DNA of 63,399 nt. Source: Gallionellaceae bacterium. Lineage in GTDB: Bacteria > Pseudomonadota > Gammaproteobacteria > Burkholderiales > Gallionellaceae. Below the pieces are notes generated by a model. The model was not told the DNA's origin. It saw only the letters and a list, made by a program, of their open reading frames with translations, and searched no databases. Position 1 is the first letter of the stretch; the number at the start of each line of letters is the position of its first letter. Where the stretch lies: assembly GCA_030834965.1 (NCBI GenBank), contig JAUQWW010000075.1:1-63399 (forward strand). Direction: 5' to 3'. A program made the translations under genes and the position numbers. Shown here one piece after another: positions 49,812 to 60,649 of the stretch.

Positions 49812-50707
49812 CCCGGCTGCGCCAGCAGCCAGGCAATTCCGCCCAGCGCAGCAAAGAATATGACGAGATGTATCCACGTCCATACTGCGTAACGGCGTGA
49901 GATTCGGTGTGGCGGCATATTGCTGATGAGGAACAGGCGCTGGTTGTGCGGCTTGGCAAGGAAGTGGGTGTCGGACTGGTTGTAAGCCTCGCGCATGCGG
50001 GTTTCTGCCTCGCGTCGGGCGGCGCGGCGCGCCAGTTCCCATTCCTGCAAACTCAGCTCCCGGTCGTTGTCGAGATCGAAGCGTGCGTGCAAGGCTTGCG
50101 TGTCCTGCTTCCACTCTGCCAGCACCGCTTTCAGTTCCTCGTTGGCGTTGAGCGCATAGCTGCTGCCGCCCAGGGTTTTGAATTCACCGATCGCATAGAG
50201 GGTGTCAATGCCGAGCAGCTTCCACTCGGTGTAGCGGTGTTCGCCTTTCTGCCAGGTATCCTTGTGCATGGTGAGAATTTCCGCACCGCACGGATCAATC
50301 ACGCACTGCCCGCTGCCATCATCCAGCACGAACGAATCCTCGCTTTCGCCGCTGTCATCCGTGTGCCATTTGTTGTCGCTGTCCTTGTGCTCAACCTTAT
50401 AGCGATACCACAGGCAGGGAAGCTGCAGGAATTTGCTCAGCAACGGCGTGTCCCCAAACATCTTGCCGCGCCCGATCAGCTCCACATAGCCCTGTGCGGC
50501 GGAGGCGATTCTGGAAGTGGCGGTGTCACGCACCTCGCGCAGCCGGCGCAATGCCGATATCCAGGCAAACAGGCTGATGAGCGCCATGATGGACAGGGTG
50601 ATCAGCCATCCCCGATATGTGCCGATTTGTAGCCCGACAAGCAGCAACAGCAGCTGCGCGCCGGAGGTGACGAGCTGCGCGTACTGGCGGCGTAGTGAAA
50701 CCAGCAC
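49808..50707 (-). CDS. GIDE-domain-like membrane protein with an EF-hand-like loop
   Basis: A 299-residue protein with N-terminal (about 12-48) and C-terminal (about 275-295) membrane helices. The middle, GYVELIGRGKMFGDTPLLSKFLQLPCLWYRYKVE then FVLDDGSGQCVIDPCGAEI, matches the GIDE/MULAN-type domain, without any RING finger. A DLDNDRELSLQE stretch at about 211-222 has EF-hand spacing (D1, D3, D5, E12), suggesting calcium binding. It lies six bases downstream of lemA on the same strand. Function unknown. Confidence 0.75.
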   Translation of the reverse strand: MLVSLRRQYAQLVTSGAQLLLLLVGLQIGTYRGWLITLSIMALISLFAWISALRRLREVRDTATSRIASAAQGYVELIGRGKMFGDTPLLSKFLQLPCLWYRYKVEHKDSDNKWHTDDSGESEDSFVLDDGSGQCVIDPCGAEILTMHKDTWQKGEHRYTEWKLLGIDTLYAIGEFKTLGGSSYALNANEELKAVLAEWKQDTQALHARFDLDNDRELSLQEWELARRAARREAETRMREAYNQSDTHFLAKPHNQRLFLISNMPPHRISRRYAVWTWIHLVIFFAALGGIAWLLAQPG

Positions 50708-50713
50708 GATGGA

Positions 50714-51283
50714 TTAACTGAACAGCGCTTTCATGTCCACGTCAGCTTTTTCCTGTGTGGAAAATTCCAGCAGCGGCTTGGCTGTGAAGCTCAGCATGTT
50801 GGCTATCAGTGCGGCAGGAAACTGCTCGATGCGCACGTTGTAGATGTTCACCGATTCGTTGTACAGCTCGCGGCGGTCGGCGATGCCATTCTCCAGGCCG
50901 GTGATGCGTGTCTGCAGCTGCATGTAATTCTCGTTGGCTTTCAGTTCCGGATAGGCCTCTGCCACCGCGAACAAGCCGCCAAGGCTGGCGCGCAGTGCGC
51001 TTTCCGCCTGACCCAGCGCGGCGATGTCCTGCCCCTCGCGCGCCACCTGTACGCGCGAACGGGCGGCAATCACTCGCTCCAGGGTGGCTTGCTCGAATTC
51101 TTTGTATTGCTTGCACACTTCCACGAGCTTGGGGAGCTCATCATGGCGTTGCTTGAGCAGCACATCGATGTTGGCCCAGGCCTTGGCGACCGCGTGCTTG
51201 AGCTGCACCAGGCTGTTGTACAGGCTGATGCCGTAAATCAGCACGACGATGCAGACGCCGAGAAGAATCAGGGTGGTATTCAT
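50714..51283 (-). CDS. lemA: LemA family protein
   Basis: A 189-residue protein: an N-terminal membrane helix followed by a long helical body. YNSLVQLKHAVAKAWANIDVLLKQRHDELPKLVEVCKQY and ELKANENYMQLQTRITGLENGIADRRELYNESVNIYNVRIEQFPA are the family signatures. LemA is an envelope protein of unclear role. It forms a pair with the GIDE-like gene. Confidence 0.94.
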   Translation of the reverse strand: MNTTLILLGVCIVVLIYGISLYNSLVQLKHAVAKAWANIDVLLKQRHDELPKLVEVCKQYKEFEQATLERVIAARSRVQVAREGQDIAALGQAESALRASLGGLFAVAEAYPELKANENYMQLQTRITGLENGIADRRELYNESVNIYNVRIEQFPAALIANMLSFTAKPLLEFSTQEKADVDMKALFS

Positions 51284-51343
51284 GGGAATTGCTCCTTGAT
51301 CAGTGAGGAATTTCGATGGTGCATTAATAAAGTAGCATGCAAA

Positions 51344-52156
51344 TTAAATTCCGCCGAGTGACTTGACCGGGCTGGCGAGAGTGGCGAGGTGCGTTTCCGC
51401 TTGGCCGTCATGGAACATCCATAACGTGCCGGGCTGCATGTCTACCCAGGGTTCGTTGTCGGTGAGCGGTTGCGTGGCGATGATGGCCACGCGATCGTTC
51501 GGCGTGGTGACTTCGGTGAAGTCCACCGCGACATCTTCATCCTTCAAATGTGCCACGGTAAACGGCGCGCGCCGGATGATGTAGGCCAGCTCGGTTGAGC
51601 AATGCGCAAACAGGCAATCTCCGTTGGACAGCAGATAGTTGAATATCCCCATGCCTGCGACCTGGCAGCTTAGCTCATGCAGTGCGCTGAACAGCGCTTC
51701 GCGCGGCGGTGAGGCATCGCCGAAGCGTTGGCGCAGGCTCTGCAGCAGCCAGCAGAAGATGTGTTCGCTGTCGGTGTTGCCGACCGGCAGGAAGCTGCCG
51801 TCGAGCGCTGGCTGGAAATCCGGCAGGTTGCCGTTGTGGGCGTATACCCAATATCGTCCCCACAGCTCGCGCTGGAACGGGTGCGTGTTCTCCAGCGACA
51901 CCACACCCTGCGTCGCTTTGCGGATGTGCGCGATGACATTGAGCGAACGGATCGGATAATTGCGCACCAGCTCTGCAACCGGCGACTGTGCCGACGGCTG
52001 CGGGTCCAGGAACAGGCGAACGCCCTTGCCTTCGAAGAAGGCGATACCCCAGCCGTCTGCATGCACGTCAGTCTCGCCGCCGCGCTTCTGGAAACCGGTA
52101 AAGGAGAAGCAGATGTCGGTCGGGGTGTTGCAGTTCATGCCTAATAACTGGCACAT
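51344..52156 (-). CDS. Class II glutamine amidotransferase (YafJ-like)
   Basis: A 270-residue protein. The nucleophile is Cys2 (MCQLLGMNCNTP), with HADGWGIAFFEG, HIRKAT, NTHPFQRELWGRYWVYAHNGNLP and VGNTDSEHIFCWLL as pocket residues. It is a stand-alone glutaminase of unknown acceptor. Confidence 0.92.
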   Translation of the reverse strand: MCQLLGMNCNTPTDICFSFTGFQKRGGETDVHADGWGIAFFEGKGVRLFLDPQPSAQSPVAELVRNYPIRSLNVIAHIRKATQGVVSLENTHPFQRELWGRYWVYAHNGNLPDFQPALDGSFLPVGNTDSEHIFCWLLQSLRQRFGDASPPREALFSALHELSCQVAGMGIFNYLLSNGDCLFAHCSTELAYIIRRAPFTVAHLKDEDVAVDFTEVTTPNDRVAIIATQPLTDNEPWVDMQPGTLWMFHDGQAETHLATLASPVKSLGGI

Positions 52157-52169
52157 ATCGCTCTCCAGT

Positions 52170-52296
52170 CCGTCATTCCCGCGCAGGCGGGAATCCAGTT
52201 TATTGGACTCATCCCGCGCAGCGGCACAATGTCTAGATTTTGTCCGCTACGCGGAGTCCTTTGTCTGCTGGATTCCCGCCTGCGCAGGAATGACGG
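52170..52296. mobile_element. MITE/dRS3-like element with 29-bp inverted ends
   Basis: Left end 52170-52198 and right end 52268-52296 are inverted copies of 29 bases with one mismatch. Each end holds a hairpin; the left contains ATTCCC-N8-GGGAAT, the form of the Neisseria dRS3 repeat. It fills the gap between nadC and the amidotransferase gene. No coding capacity. Confidence 0.85.
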
Positions 52297-52315
52297 TATA
52301 GGTTGATCGTCTTTG

Positions 52316-53158
52316 TTATGCAAACCTCATCGACAAGTCCACCGCCTGCACATCTTTGGTCAGTCCGCCGATGGAAATGCGCTCCACCCCGGTCTCGGCG
52401 ACCGCACGCACATTTCCGAGATGAATGCCGCCGGACGCTTCCAGCTGGGCGCGTCCTGCGGTCAAGGTCACGGCGGCGCGCATGAGACCGAGATCAAAGT
52501 TGTCCAGCAGAATGAGTTCGGCGCCGGCATCCAGTGCCTCGCCGAGTTGTTCCAGCGTCTCCACTTCAATCTGGATGGTCACGCCTTCAGGTGCGATACG
52601 GAAGGCATGCTGCAAGGCCGCGTGTATGCTGCCCGCCGCCATGATATGGTTTTCCTTGATCAGGATGCCGTCGAACAGGCCGACGCGCTGGTTGTGTCCG
52701 CCGCCCACGCTGACCGCATATTTCTGCGCCATGCGCAGGCCGGGCAGCGTCTTGCGCGTGTCCATGATCATCGTTTGGGTACCCGCTACGGCATCGGCAT
52801 AGCGCCGGGTCAGCGTGGCGGTTGCGGAGAGTGTCTGCAGGAAATTCAGCGCGGTGCGCTCCGCTGTGAGCAGCGCGCGCGCTTGGCCGTGAATTTCGCA
52901 CAATATCTGATTGGCCTCGGCCATGTCGCCCTCACGCAAATGCCAGCGTATCTCGCAGTTCGCATCCAGCGCGCGAAAGCAGCCCTCGAACCACTGCGTG
53001 CCGCACAGCACTGCTCGCTGGCGCGTGATGACAGTGGCGCGCGCCTGTGCATGCTCCGGGATCAGTTGTGCGGTGAGGTCGAGGTCGCCCACATCCTCAT
53101 CCAGTGCGGCGCGGATGTTGGCCTGGATGTGTGTGTCGAGGTTGTGCAGGAAGGTCAT
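52316..53158 (-). CDS. nadC: Nicotinate-nucleotide diphosphorylase (quinolinate phosphoribosyltransferase)
   Basis: About 280 residues. DEDVGDLDLTAQLIPE, LNFLQTLSATATLTRRYADAVAGT, DTRKTLPGLRMAQKYAVSVGGGHNQRVGLFDGILIKENH, and ASGGIHLGNVRAVAETGVERISIGGLTK are all canonical. It makes nicotinate mononucleotide from quinolinate in NAD synthesis. ATG 53158 gives the usual start; the frame opens at 53203. Confidence 0.95.
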   Translation of the reverse strand: MTFLHNLDTHIQANIRAALDEDVGDLDLTAQLIPEHAQARATVITRQRAVLCGTQWFEGCFRALDANCEIRWHLREGDMAEANQILCEIHGQARALLTAERTALNFLQTLSATATLTRRYADAVAGTQTMIMDTRKTLPGLRMAQKYAVSVGGGHNQRVGLFDGILIKENHIMAAGSIHAALQHAFRIAPEGVTIQIEVETLEQLGEALDAGAELILLDNFDLGLMRAAVTLTAGRAQLEASGGIHLGNVRAVAETGVERISIGGLTKDVQAVDLSMRFA

Positions 53159-53315
53159 TTTCAGTCCAGGTATGGGTGCGTAAAGATGCGTGCCTGTATC
53201 CAAATGCGCAGTTTAACATCAGTATTGCTTGCACTGCCGGGGCGCTGCCTTTATGCCATCGAGTCCGCCGTTCAGTGCGGAAAGGTTGTCGCTTCGAACG
53301 ACACACACCGAACCC

Positions 53316-53345
53316 GCGTCAGATTCTTCACGGTAAACCTGACGC
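53316..53345 (-). terminator. Hairpin downstream of the pentahaem cytochrome gene
   Basis: GCGTCAG (53316-53322) pairs with CTGACGC (53339-53345), 47 bases past the cytochrome stop on the minus strand. It lacks a T-tract. A near-palindrome around TTCGAA (about 53287-53303) follows. Confidence 0.4.
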
Positions 53346-53391
53346 AGTCTGAATGTTTATTGAGCGGTCTGCTTGTCTGGTGCGGGTGGCA

Positions 53392-54318
53392 TTACTTGAC
53401 GTGGCAGGTCAAACACAGTGCGCTGCCGGTATTGGAAACGCGCATAAAAGTGGGATTGGTGACACTCCCAGCACCATTCGAGGGTACGCCGTGAGGGTCA
53501 TGGCAAGAGGCGCACTCCACCGAATAGCCGTTGCCGGTGTCGTACAGGCGGATATTTTTTGCATCGGCACGGCCGTTGCCATCGGTGTCAAAAAATGAGA
53601 CAGAGCCTGTAATTCTGTTGGGTTGATTGAAGTCAACGCCCGGCCCTGCGGCGGGGAAGCGGATGCCGACAGGGTGATCGTTGGTGAGATCGGTACTGAT
53701 ATAGAAAACGTCAAAGGCGGGTATGGTCGCCGAACTGAACTGTGGGCCGTTGATGCTATGGCAGGACTGGCACTGCCCATATTCGTTGAAGGCACTATTG
53801 GAAACTTGCAGCGTTCCGTGTCCGCCATAGAAACTGCTCCCGGGTCCGCCTGGCCACGCATTGAGGAACGAATCGCTTTGGCTGCTTGCCTGCGAAGCTT
53901 GGTATTTGCCGGACCCGGGCATATTGATGACGGAGTCCACGGCCACTGTGCCGTCGTGACAGGAAAGGCAGGAGAGCGAATTCCGTCCGGGCTGGGCGAC
54001 AGGCTGCGTCAGGGTGGAAGTACCCAGCGTATCATAGGTGGTGTAGGTGGTTGCTTTGATGGTGCGATTCCACAGCGGCAAGGCCACGCTGCTGTTCGCG
54101 CCGTGCGGGGTGTGGCAATACACACAGACCTCGCCGTAATCGTTGCGGGACAAATTCATGAATCCAGCATTTCCCCCGAGATAGCTCTGGGTCAAATTGT
54201 GGCGTGTATTGGCTATACCGCCTACATTGCTGGCTTTGCTTGGAACTTCGCTGAAAGCGGCAGCACCCCATACCATTAACGTGATTAATACGGTTGATTT
54301 GATGGCGCCGAATTTCAT
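53392..54318 (-). CDS. Pentahaem c-type cytochrome, doubled CXXCH family
   Basis: About 308 residues, exported (signal IKSTVLITLMVWGAAAFS). Five haem sites: CVYCH, CLSCH, CQSCH, CASCH and C-terminal CLTCH. Shared phrases with the tetrahaem paralogue include CHTPHGAN, CLSCHDGTVAVDSVINMPGSGKY, NDHPVG and the final CLTCHVK. The extra haem lies in a middle insert (NEYGQCQSCHSINGP). ATG 54318 has GGAG ten bases upstream. The NHL-repeat lipoprotein lies upstream on the same strand, across a 640-base gap. Electron-transfer role inferred. Confidence 0.88.
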   Translation of the reverse strand: MKFGAIKSTVLITLMVWGAAAFSEVPSKASNVGGIANTRHNLTQSYLGGNAGFMNLSRNDYGEVCVYCHTPHGANSSVALPLWNRTIKATTYTTYDTLGTSTLTQPVAQPGRNSLSCLSCHDGTVAVDSVINMPGSGKYQASQASSQSDSFLNAWPGGPGSSFYGGHGTLQVSNSAFNEYGQCQSCHSINGPQFSSATIPAFDVFYISTDLTNDHPVGIRFPAAGPGVDFNQPNRITGSVSFFDTDGNGRADAKNIRLYDTGNGYSVECASCHDPHGVPSNGAGSVTNPTFMRVSNTGSALCLTCHVK

Positions 54319-54476
54319 GTCAACGAGTCTCCTGATTGAGGTCAATGGTTAGGTGTGGGGTGGGATTGGGAAAGCAATTGTGGCAGTGCGGCCGTACCGT
54401 TCCAGGAAAGGTGGATGCATGAATTATTTAAGTTTATTTCCATGCAATCTCTGCTTTGGCATTTGAATTTAGGGAA

Positions 54477-54489
54477 CCAATAAGCAAAA
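54477..54489 (-). promoter_or_regulatory. Half-site upstream of the pentahaem cytochrome
   Basis: CCAATAAGCAAAA is identical to 38297-38309 upstream of the tetrahaem paralogue, and lies at a similar distance from its start (159 versus 167 bases). Only the AATAAG half of the dyad is kept. CTTGGC occurs 20 bases before TTGC on the gene strand. Confidence 0.5.
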
Positions 54490-54849
54490 AAGATGCCTCC
54501 TGCCAAGAAAGTATCTTGCGGAATCACAAGCTTTAGCCGGGCTGTTGTGTGGATATGGAATTCTTAGCTTAATATCAATAAGATATGTATAAAAAATCTA
54601 CATATTTTTTTGATGGGTAAGTTCTGAATTTGAGCGGCGCTTTTTTCTTAAGGATTGCTTATTTTGCTCGCATTCAATGGGGGAGTCGTGCTGTATCCCA
54701 CTCCATTTACGCTCGCAGACTGTTGATGGCTATTCGTTGTTTGTGAGCAAAAATTGTCACTTTTGCATAGAGGAATTCTCAATTCTAAGAATTAATGGGC
54801 ATGTAAATCCGCAGTTACCGCAGATTTCTGGTGTTTTCTGAATTATAAG
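54490..54849. other. Long AT-rich gap, possible small RNA or promoter region
   Basis: There is no supported gene between the two envelope genes. An AT-rich hairpin ATATGTA/TACATAT followed by T lies at 54583-54610. A further TTGCTTATT half-site lies at 54655-54663. A strong plus-strand terminator follows at 54850-54884. Confidence 0.4.
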
Positions 54850-54884
54850 ACGCAATCGAACTGAACGGTTCGATTGCGTTTTTT
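54850..54884 (+). terminator. Orphan intrinsic terminator, plus strand
   Basis: CGCAATCGAAC (54851-54861) pairs perfectly with GTTCGATTGCG (54868-54878), followed by TTTTTT. No plus-strand protein gene precedes it within the gap. On the minus strand the hairpin has no T-tract after it, so it is not a good terminator for the NHL gene. Confidence 0.85.
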
Positions 54885-54958
54885 GCGTGTCTGGTCGATT
54901 ACGAACGGCGGGCCTGATAGATCCGCGATGGGAAGAGAGGCTTTTTTGCCGTCAATAT

Positions 54959-56089
54959 TTATTGCTTGGCATTCTTGATGAGAAGTTCACCCTCTTTTTT
55001 GGAAAGGCGACGGAAGACGTCCACCTTGTTGAAATACTGGTCGGTTACATACATGCGCCCAGTTTCATCCACCGCGACCCCTCCTGGCAATGAAAAACGG
55101 CCCGGCTTGTCTTTTATCCCCCGGGAACCTATTGTCAATAGCAGTTCCCCTTTGGAAGTGAATAGCTGAATATTGCCAAAGGTGGCGTCCGTCACATAGA
55201 CATTTCCGTCATTGTCCACAGCAATTCCGCGAGGACGCACAAAATCACCGATGTTATTGCCAGTCTTGCCCCAGGCCCGCAGAAATTTTCCGTCACGGTC
55301 GAATGCCTGTACCCGGAAATTGCCGGCGTCAAGCACATAGAGTGTGCCATCCGGTGCGACTGCACCTTGCACGGGAACGTTAAACTGGCCTTCTCCGGCA
55401 CCGCGCCCACCGATTACGAATAGCTTGCGTCCCGTGTCATCGTAGGCGACAACACGATGGTTCTCGTTCTCATTCTGGCTGCGGTCGATGACATAGATGC
55501 GGTCGCCGGCAGCGTTTACGGCAACGCCTGTGGGGCGTTCCAGATCCTCTGGCTTGCCAATGCTGCGCAGGAACAACCCAAGGTTGTCATACACGTTAAC
55601 CTGGCGTGCGGTCACGTCAGCTACATAAACGCGCATCTCTCCGTCGAGGGCAATACCTGAAGGCTTGACCAGCGCCCCCGGCGCCCGCAAACCCATGTAA
55701 TAAACCTTGCGCCGCGGCACATCAAACACAGCCACACTGCGCGATACGGTGTCGGTGATATAAATTTTTCCTTTACGCGCTGCCACACCATAGGGCTTTG
55801 AAAACGCCGGATCGGCTTTTACCGCTTCTCCGGTGAGCCGGCGCGCCATGCGTTTGTTTTCACTCTCCTCGAGGAGATCTGCTGCAGAGCGCAATGTGGT
55901 TTCATAACCGAAGCGCGGCAGATCCGGCGGGGAAGGCCAAAAAAGGACATCAGGTTCTTCCGGCTCAACGGCTTTCATGCTCGTGCAGGCAGCCAGCAGC
56001 AAGGCGGTTCCTGTCAGTAGCAGGAGTCTGGCACAGGCTGAGTAAGATTGTCTGGACAGGAAAGGTTTGGACAGGATTTCAAATTTCAT
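54959..56089 (-). CDS. NHL-repeat lipoprotein
   Basis: A 376-residue lipoprotein: signal with lipobox LLAAC at about 30-34. About five or six NHL beta-propeller blades follow (for example PYGVAARKGKIYITDTVSRSVAVFD, PSGIALDGEMRVYVADVTARQVNVYD, PRGIAVDNDGNVYVTDATFGNIQLF, PGGVAVDETGRMYVTDQYFNKVDVF). It is probably anchored to the outer membrane. NHL lipoproteins often neighbour multihaem cytochromes in metal-respiring bacteria; a shared role here is inferred. Confidence 0.9.
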   Translation of the reverse strand: MKFEILSKPFLSRQSYSACARLLLLTGTALLLAACTSMKAVEPEEPDVLFWPSPPDLPRFGYETTLRSAADLLEESENKRMARRLTGEAVKADPAFSKPYGVAARKGKIYITDTVSRSVAVFDVPRRKVYYMGLRAPGALVKPSGIALDGEMRVYVADVTARQVNVYDNLGLFLRSIGKPEDLERPTGVAVNAAGDRIYVIDRSQNENENHRVVAYDDTGRKLFVIGGRGAGEGQFNVPVQGAVAPDGTLYVLDAGNFRVQAFDRDGKFLRAWGKTGNNIGDFVRPRGIAVDNDGNVYVTDATFGNIQLFTSKGELLLTIGSRGIKDKPGRFSLPGGVAVDETGRMYVTDQYFNKVDVFRRLSKKEGELLIKNAKQ

Positions 56090-56451
56090 AGGTTTAATTT
56101 TTCAGTTTTTTCCTGCGCTGGTATGGCAGTGTAATTCCGGTTTATCAGTGATGCTGCTTTGGCTTCCCCGCTGCTTCCAAGTCATGCAATATGCGCGGTA
56201 TCGGTTAGTTCACTCGACTCTGCCTTGGTTCAACGACGAATTGAAATCGGCCTTCGAATCGAAAATATATACGAGCAATATTTGAGTGACGCGACATGCG
56301 GGACCGTCAATTTTAATTCATCTTGAGTAAAACAACATACCAGAAATTAGCGTTGAAAAGGCTGCTTGCCGGGATGTGATGGGTAAAAGGGATGACAGGT
56401 GCCGGTTTATCCAGGTTCAGCCTGGTCTGGCTTAATGTGGAAAACAATCAA
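56090..56451. other. Gap with no recognised feature
   Basis: Upstream region of the NHL gene and downstream of the hypothetical gene at 56452. No gene, terminator or clear promoter was seen. Confidence 0.4.
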
Positions 56452-56916
56452 TCATTCGGTGCGTGCTGCCAGTGCCTGCAGATATTTGACGAAATCCGGG
56501 TCTTCACCGCGCAGTTGTGTGGTCAATGCGGCGCGAAAATCCTCGCGCTGGCACCACTCGCGCATGTAATCTTCCCACGAGCCCCAGCGGCGCAATTGCT
56601 TGGGCGTCATGCGGGCTTCATAGAGCAGCAGATAGGCGCGTTCAAACAGTGAGATCAGCATGCTGAAGATGATGAACATGCGCTCGTGTTGTTCTTCCGA
56701 AAGCTGTGGCGTTTTTTCTGCGGAGAACAATCTCAGGTCGGGGTTGGCCAAGGTTACCTTGAGAAAATCCTGGTAGTTGTCGGAGAGCAATTGAAAGACG
56801 GCCTCTTCTTCGTTGTCGCGCTCTTTGCGCTGCTCGTACAGAAAAACGACGATCGCCATCGGCAAGCCGATGACGGTGACGATGTAACTCAACATTTCCC
56901 AGGTTTGGATGGACAT
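56452..56916 (-). CDS. Hypothetical protein with one membrane helix
   Basis: About 154 residues. An N-terminal membrane helix (MLSYIVTVIGLPMAIVVFLYEQ) is followed by a charged helical cytoplasmic body (LLSDNYQDFLKVTLANPDLRLF; YEARMTPKQLRRWGSWEDYMREWCQREDFR). No family was named. ATG 56916 is chosen; AGGG lies upstream. It is divergent from clpB. Confidence 0.7.
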   Translation of the reverse strand: MSIQTWEMLSYIVTVIGLPMAIVVFLYEQRKERDNEEEAVFQLLSDNYQDFLKVTLANPDLRLFSAEKTPQLSEEQHERMFIIFSMLISLFERAYLLLYEARMTPKQLRRWGSWEDYMREWCQREDFRAALTTQLRGEDPDFVKYLQALAARTE

Positions 56917-56984
56917 GGTGGTGGTGCCCTGATGGTATGGGCGAACCGTAACCTGCGACATGGCGTATGGTCAATAGCCAGGCT

Positions 56985-57012
56985 CTTGAATTTCCAAATA
57001 GCCGCCCCATCT
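56985..57012 (+). promoter_or_regulatory. Sigma-32 (heat-shock) promoter of clpB
   Basis: CTTGAAT (56985-56991) and CCCCATCT (57005-57012) are separated by 13 bases, close to the RpoH consensus. The transcript would start near 57019, leaving a leader of about 29 bases before the clpB ATG. Confidence 0.9.
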
Positions 57013-57047
57013 ACCGGGTAGTTCAATATTTACCTGAGGAAGCCGTT

Positions 57048-59626
<2,579 letters not shown>

Positions 59627-59630
<4 letters not shown>

Positions 59631-59792
59631 TGTCGCGAACCGGAAATAACAAAACATGAAACGGCGTCTTTTTTCGCCATGCGGCGTTGCAGCCCCTTGC
59701 CGTATACCCCATACGGTTGCGGGTCTGCGCCTTGCCTGGCAAAAAAATCCATCCGTTTCATTTGTTCCGTTATTTCGGGTTCGCGACACTAG
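59627..59792. mobile_element. 166-bp MITE-like element at the clpB stop codon
   Basis: Left end 59627-59664 and right end 59753-59792 are imperfect inverted repeats of 38-40 bases, starting CTAGTGTCGCGAAC. The core holds a CCGTAT/ATACGG hairpin. No coding capacity. CTAG at both outer ends could be part of the repeat or a target duplication. The left end supplies the clpB stop TAG. Confidence 0.85.
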
Positions 59793-59839
59793 TCACGCGT
59801 ACTGATTCATTGATTGTTAGAAAACTCTGGATAAACAAT

Positions 59840-60157
59840 ATGCAGATGAAATATGTATTCGGCTCCCCGGCTAAATCTTCCGGACCATTGCACAAGCTGG
59901 GGGCTTTGATTGTGACTGTGGCACTGGTTGGTTTAGTGTTGATGTTTTCGGCGGTGCTGCTCGTCATCATCATGACTCTCGGCACGATAGCCTGGGCATA
60001 TCTGTGGTGGAAAAACCGCGAGCTGCGCAAACAGATGCGCGACTTTCACCATCGCGCAATGGAGCAGGAGCAAATGGTGAGGGATGGCCAGGTGTTTGAG
60101 GGCGAAGTGTATGAGGGCGAAGTGATTCGTGTGGTTGACTCTCAGAATGAGAGATGA
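59840..60157 (+). CDS. Hypothetical membrane protein
   Basis: About 105 residues. A 30-residue hydrophobic stretch (GALIVTVALVGLVLMFSAVLLVIIMTLGTIAWAYLWW, one or two helices) is followed by a basic then acidic tail with EGEVYEGEVIRVV. No family recognised. ATG 59840 follows the MITE; the longer frame from 59687 is MITE-derived and rejected. Confidence 0.75.
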   Translation: MQMKYVFGSPAKSSGPLHKLGALIVTVALVGLVLMFSAVLLVIIMTLGTIAWAYLWWKNRELRKQMRDFHHRAMEQEQMVRDGQVFEGEVYEGEVIRVVDSQNER

Positions 60158-60201
60158 GTGTTGGCAGCCTTGTGAAGGGCGCAACCTGAAAGGGAATAAC
60201 C

Positions 60202-60636
60202 ATGGGTGACTCACTGCACATCGTCTGTCCGCATTGCGACGGCGTGAATCGCGTACCAGCCGCCAAGCTGGGCGAACAGCCCGTTTGCGGCAAGTGCAGA
60301 CAACCCCTGTTCGATGCGCACCCTGTAGAACTGGGCAGCAGCAACTTCACGCAGCACATCAACCGCAACGATATTCCGGTGCTGGTGGATTTCTGGGCGC
60401 CGTGGTGCGGCCCATGCCGCATGATGGCCCCCGCTTTCGTGCAGGCTGCCCAGCAACTGGAACCCGGGATGCGTCTGGCGAAACTAAACACCGAGGAGGC
60501 ACAGGAACTCGGTGCGCGTTACAACATCCGCAGCATCCCTACACTCGCGTTGTTTCGGGGCGGGCGTGAGATTGCGCGTCAGGCCGGTGCGATGGACGCT
60601 GCTGGTATCGTGCGCTGGGCGCGCAGCAAGGCCTGA
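60202..60636 (+). CDS. trxC: Thioredoxin 2 (TrxC type, with zinc ribbon)
   Basis: A 144-residue protein. An N-terminal zinc ribbon (CPHC at about 9-12, CGKC at about 29-32) is followed by the thioredoxin fold with active site WAPWCGPCRM. Cytoplasmic disulfide reductase, often induced by oxidants. The next gene, with a CPHC site, follows by 13 bases. Confidence 0.94.
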   Translation: MGDSLHIVCPHCDGVNRVPAAKLGEQPVCGKCRQPLFDAHPVELGSSNFTQHINRNDIPVLVDFWAPWCGPCRMMAPAFVQAAQQLEPGMRLAKLNTEEAQELGARYNIRSIPTLALFRGGREIARQAGAMDAAGIVRWARSKA

Positions 60637-60649
60637 TTCCACCGCTCCC

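Noticed and set aside
54477-54510. A sigma-54-type promoter before the pentahaem cytochrome (AGGCAT-N5-TTGCT)
   Set aside because: The spacing fits only at this one locus; the sister sites upstream of the tetrahaem and dsrC-like genes have no GG at the needed place, so the dyad is a better explanation.
59687-59839. An N-terminal extension of the membrane protein at 59840
   Set aside because: These codons are MITE sequence and lack a ribosome site.
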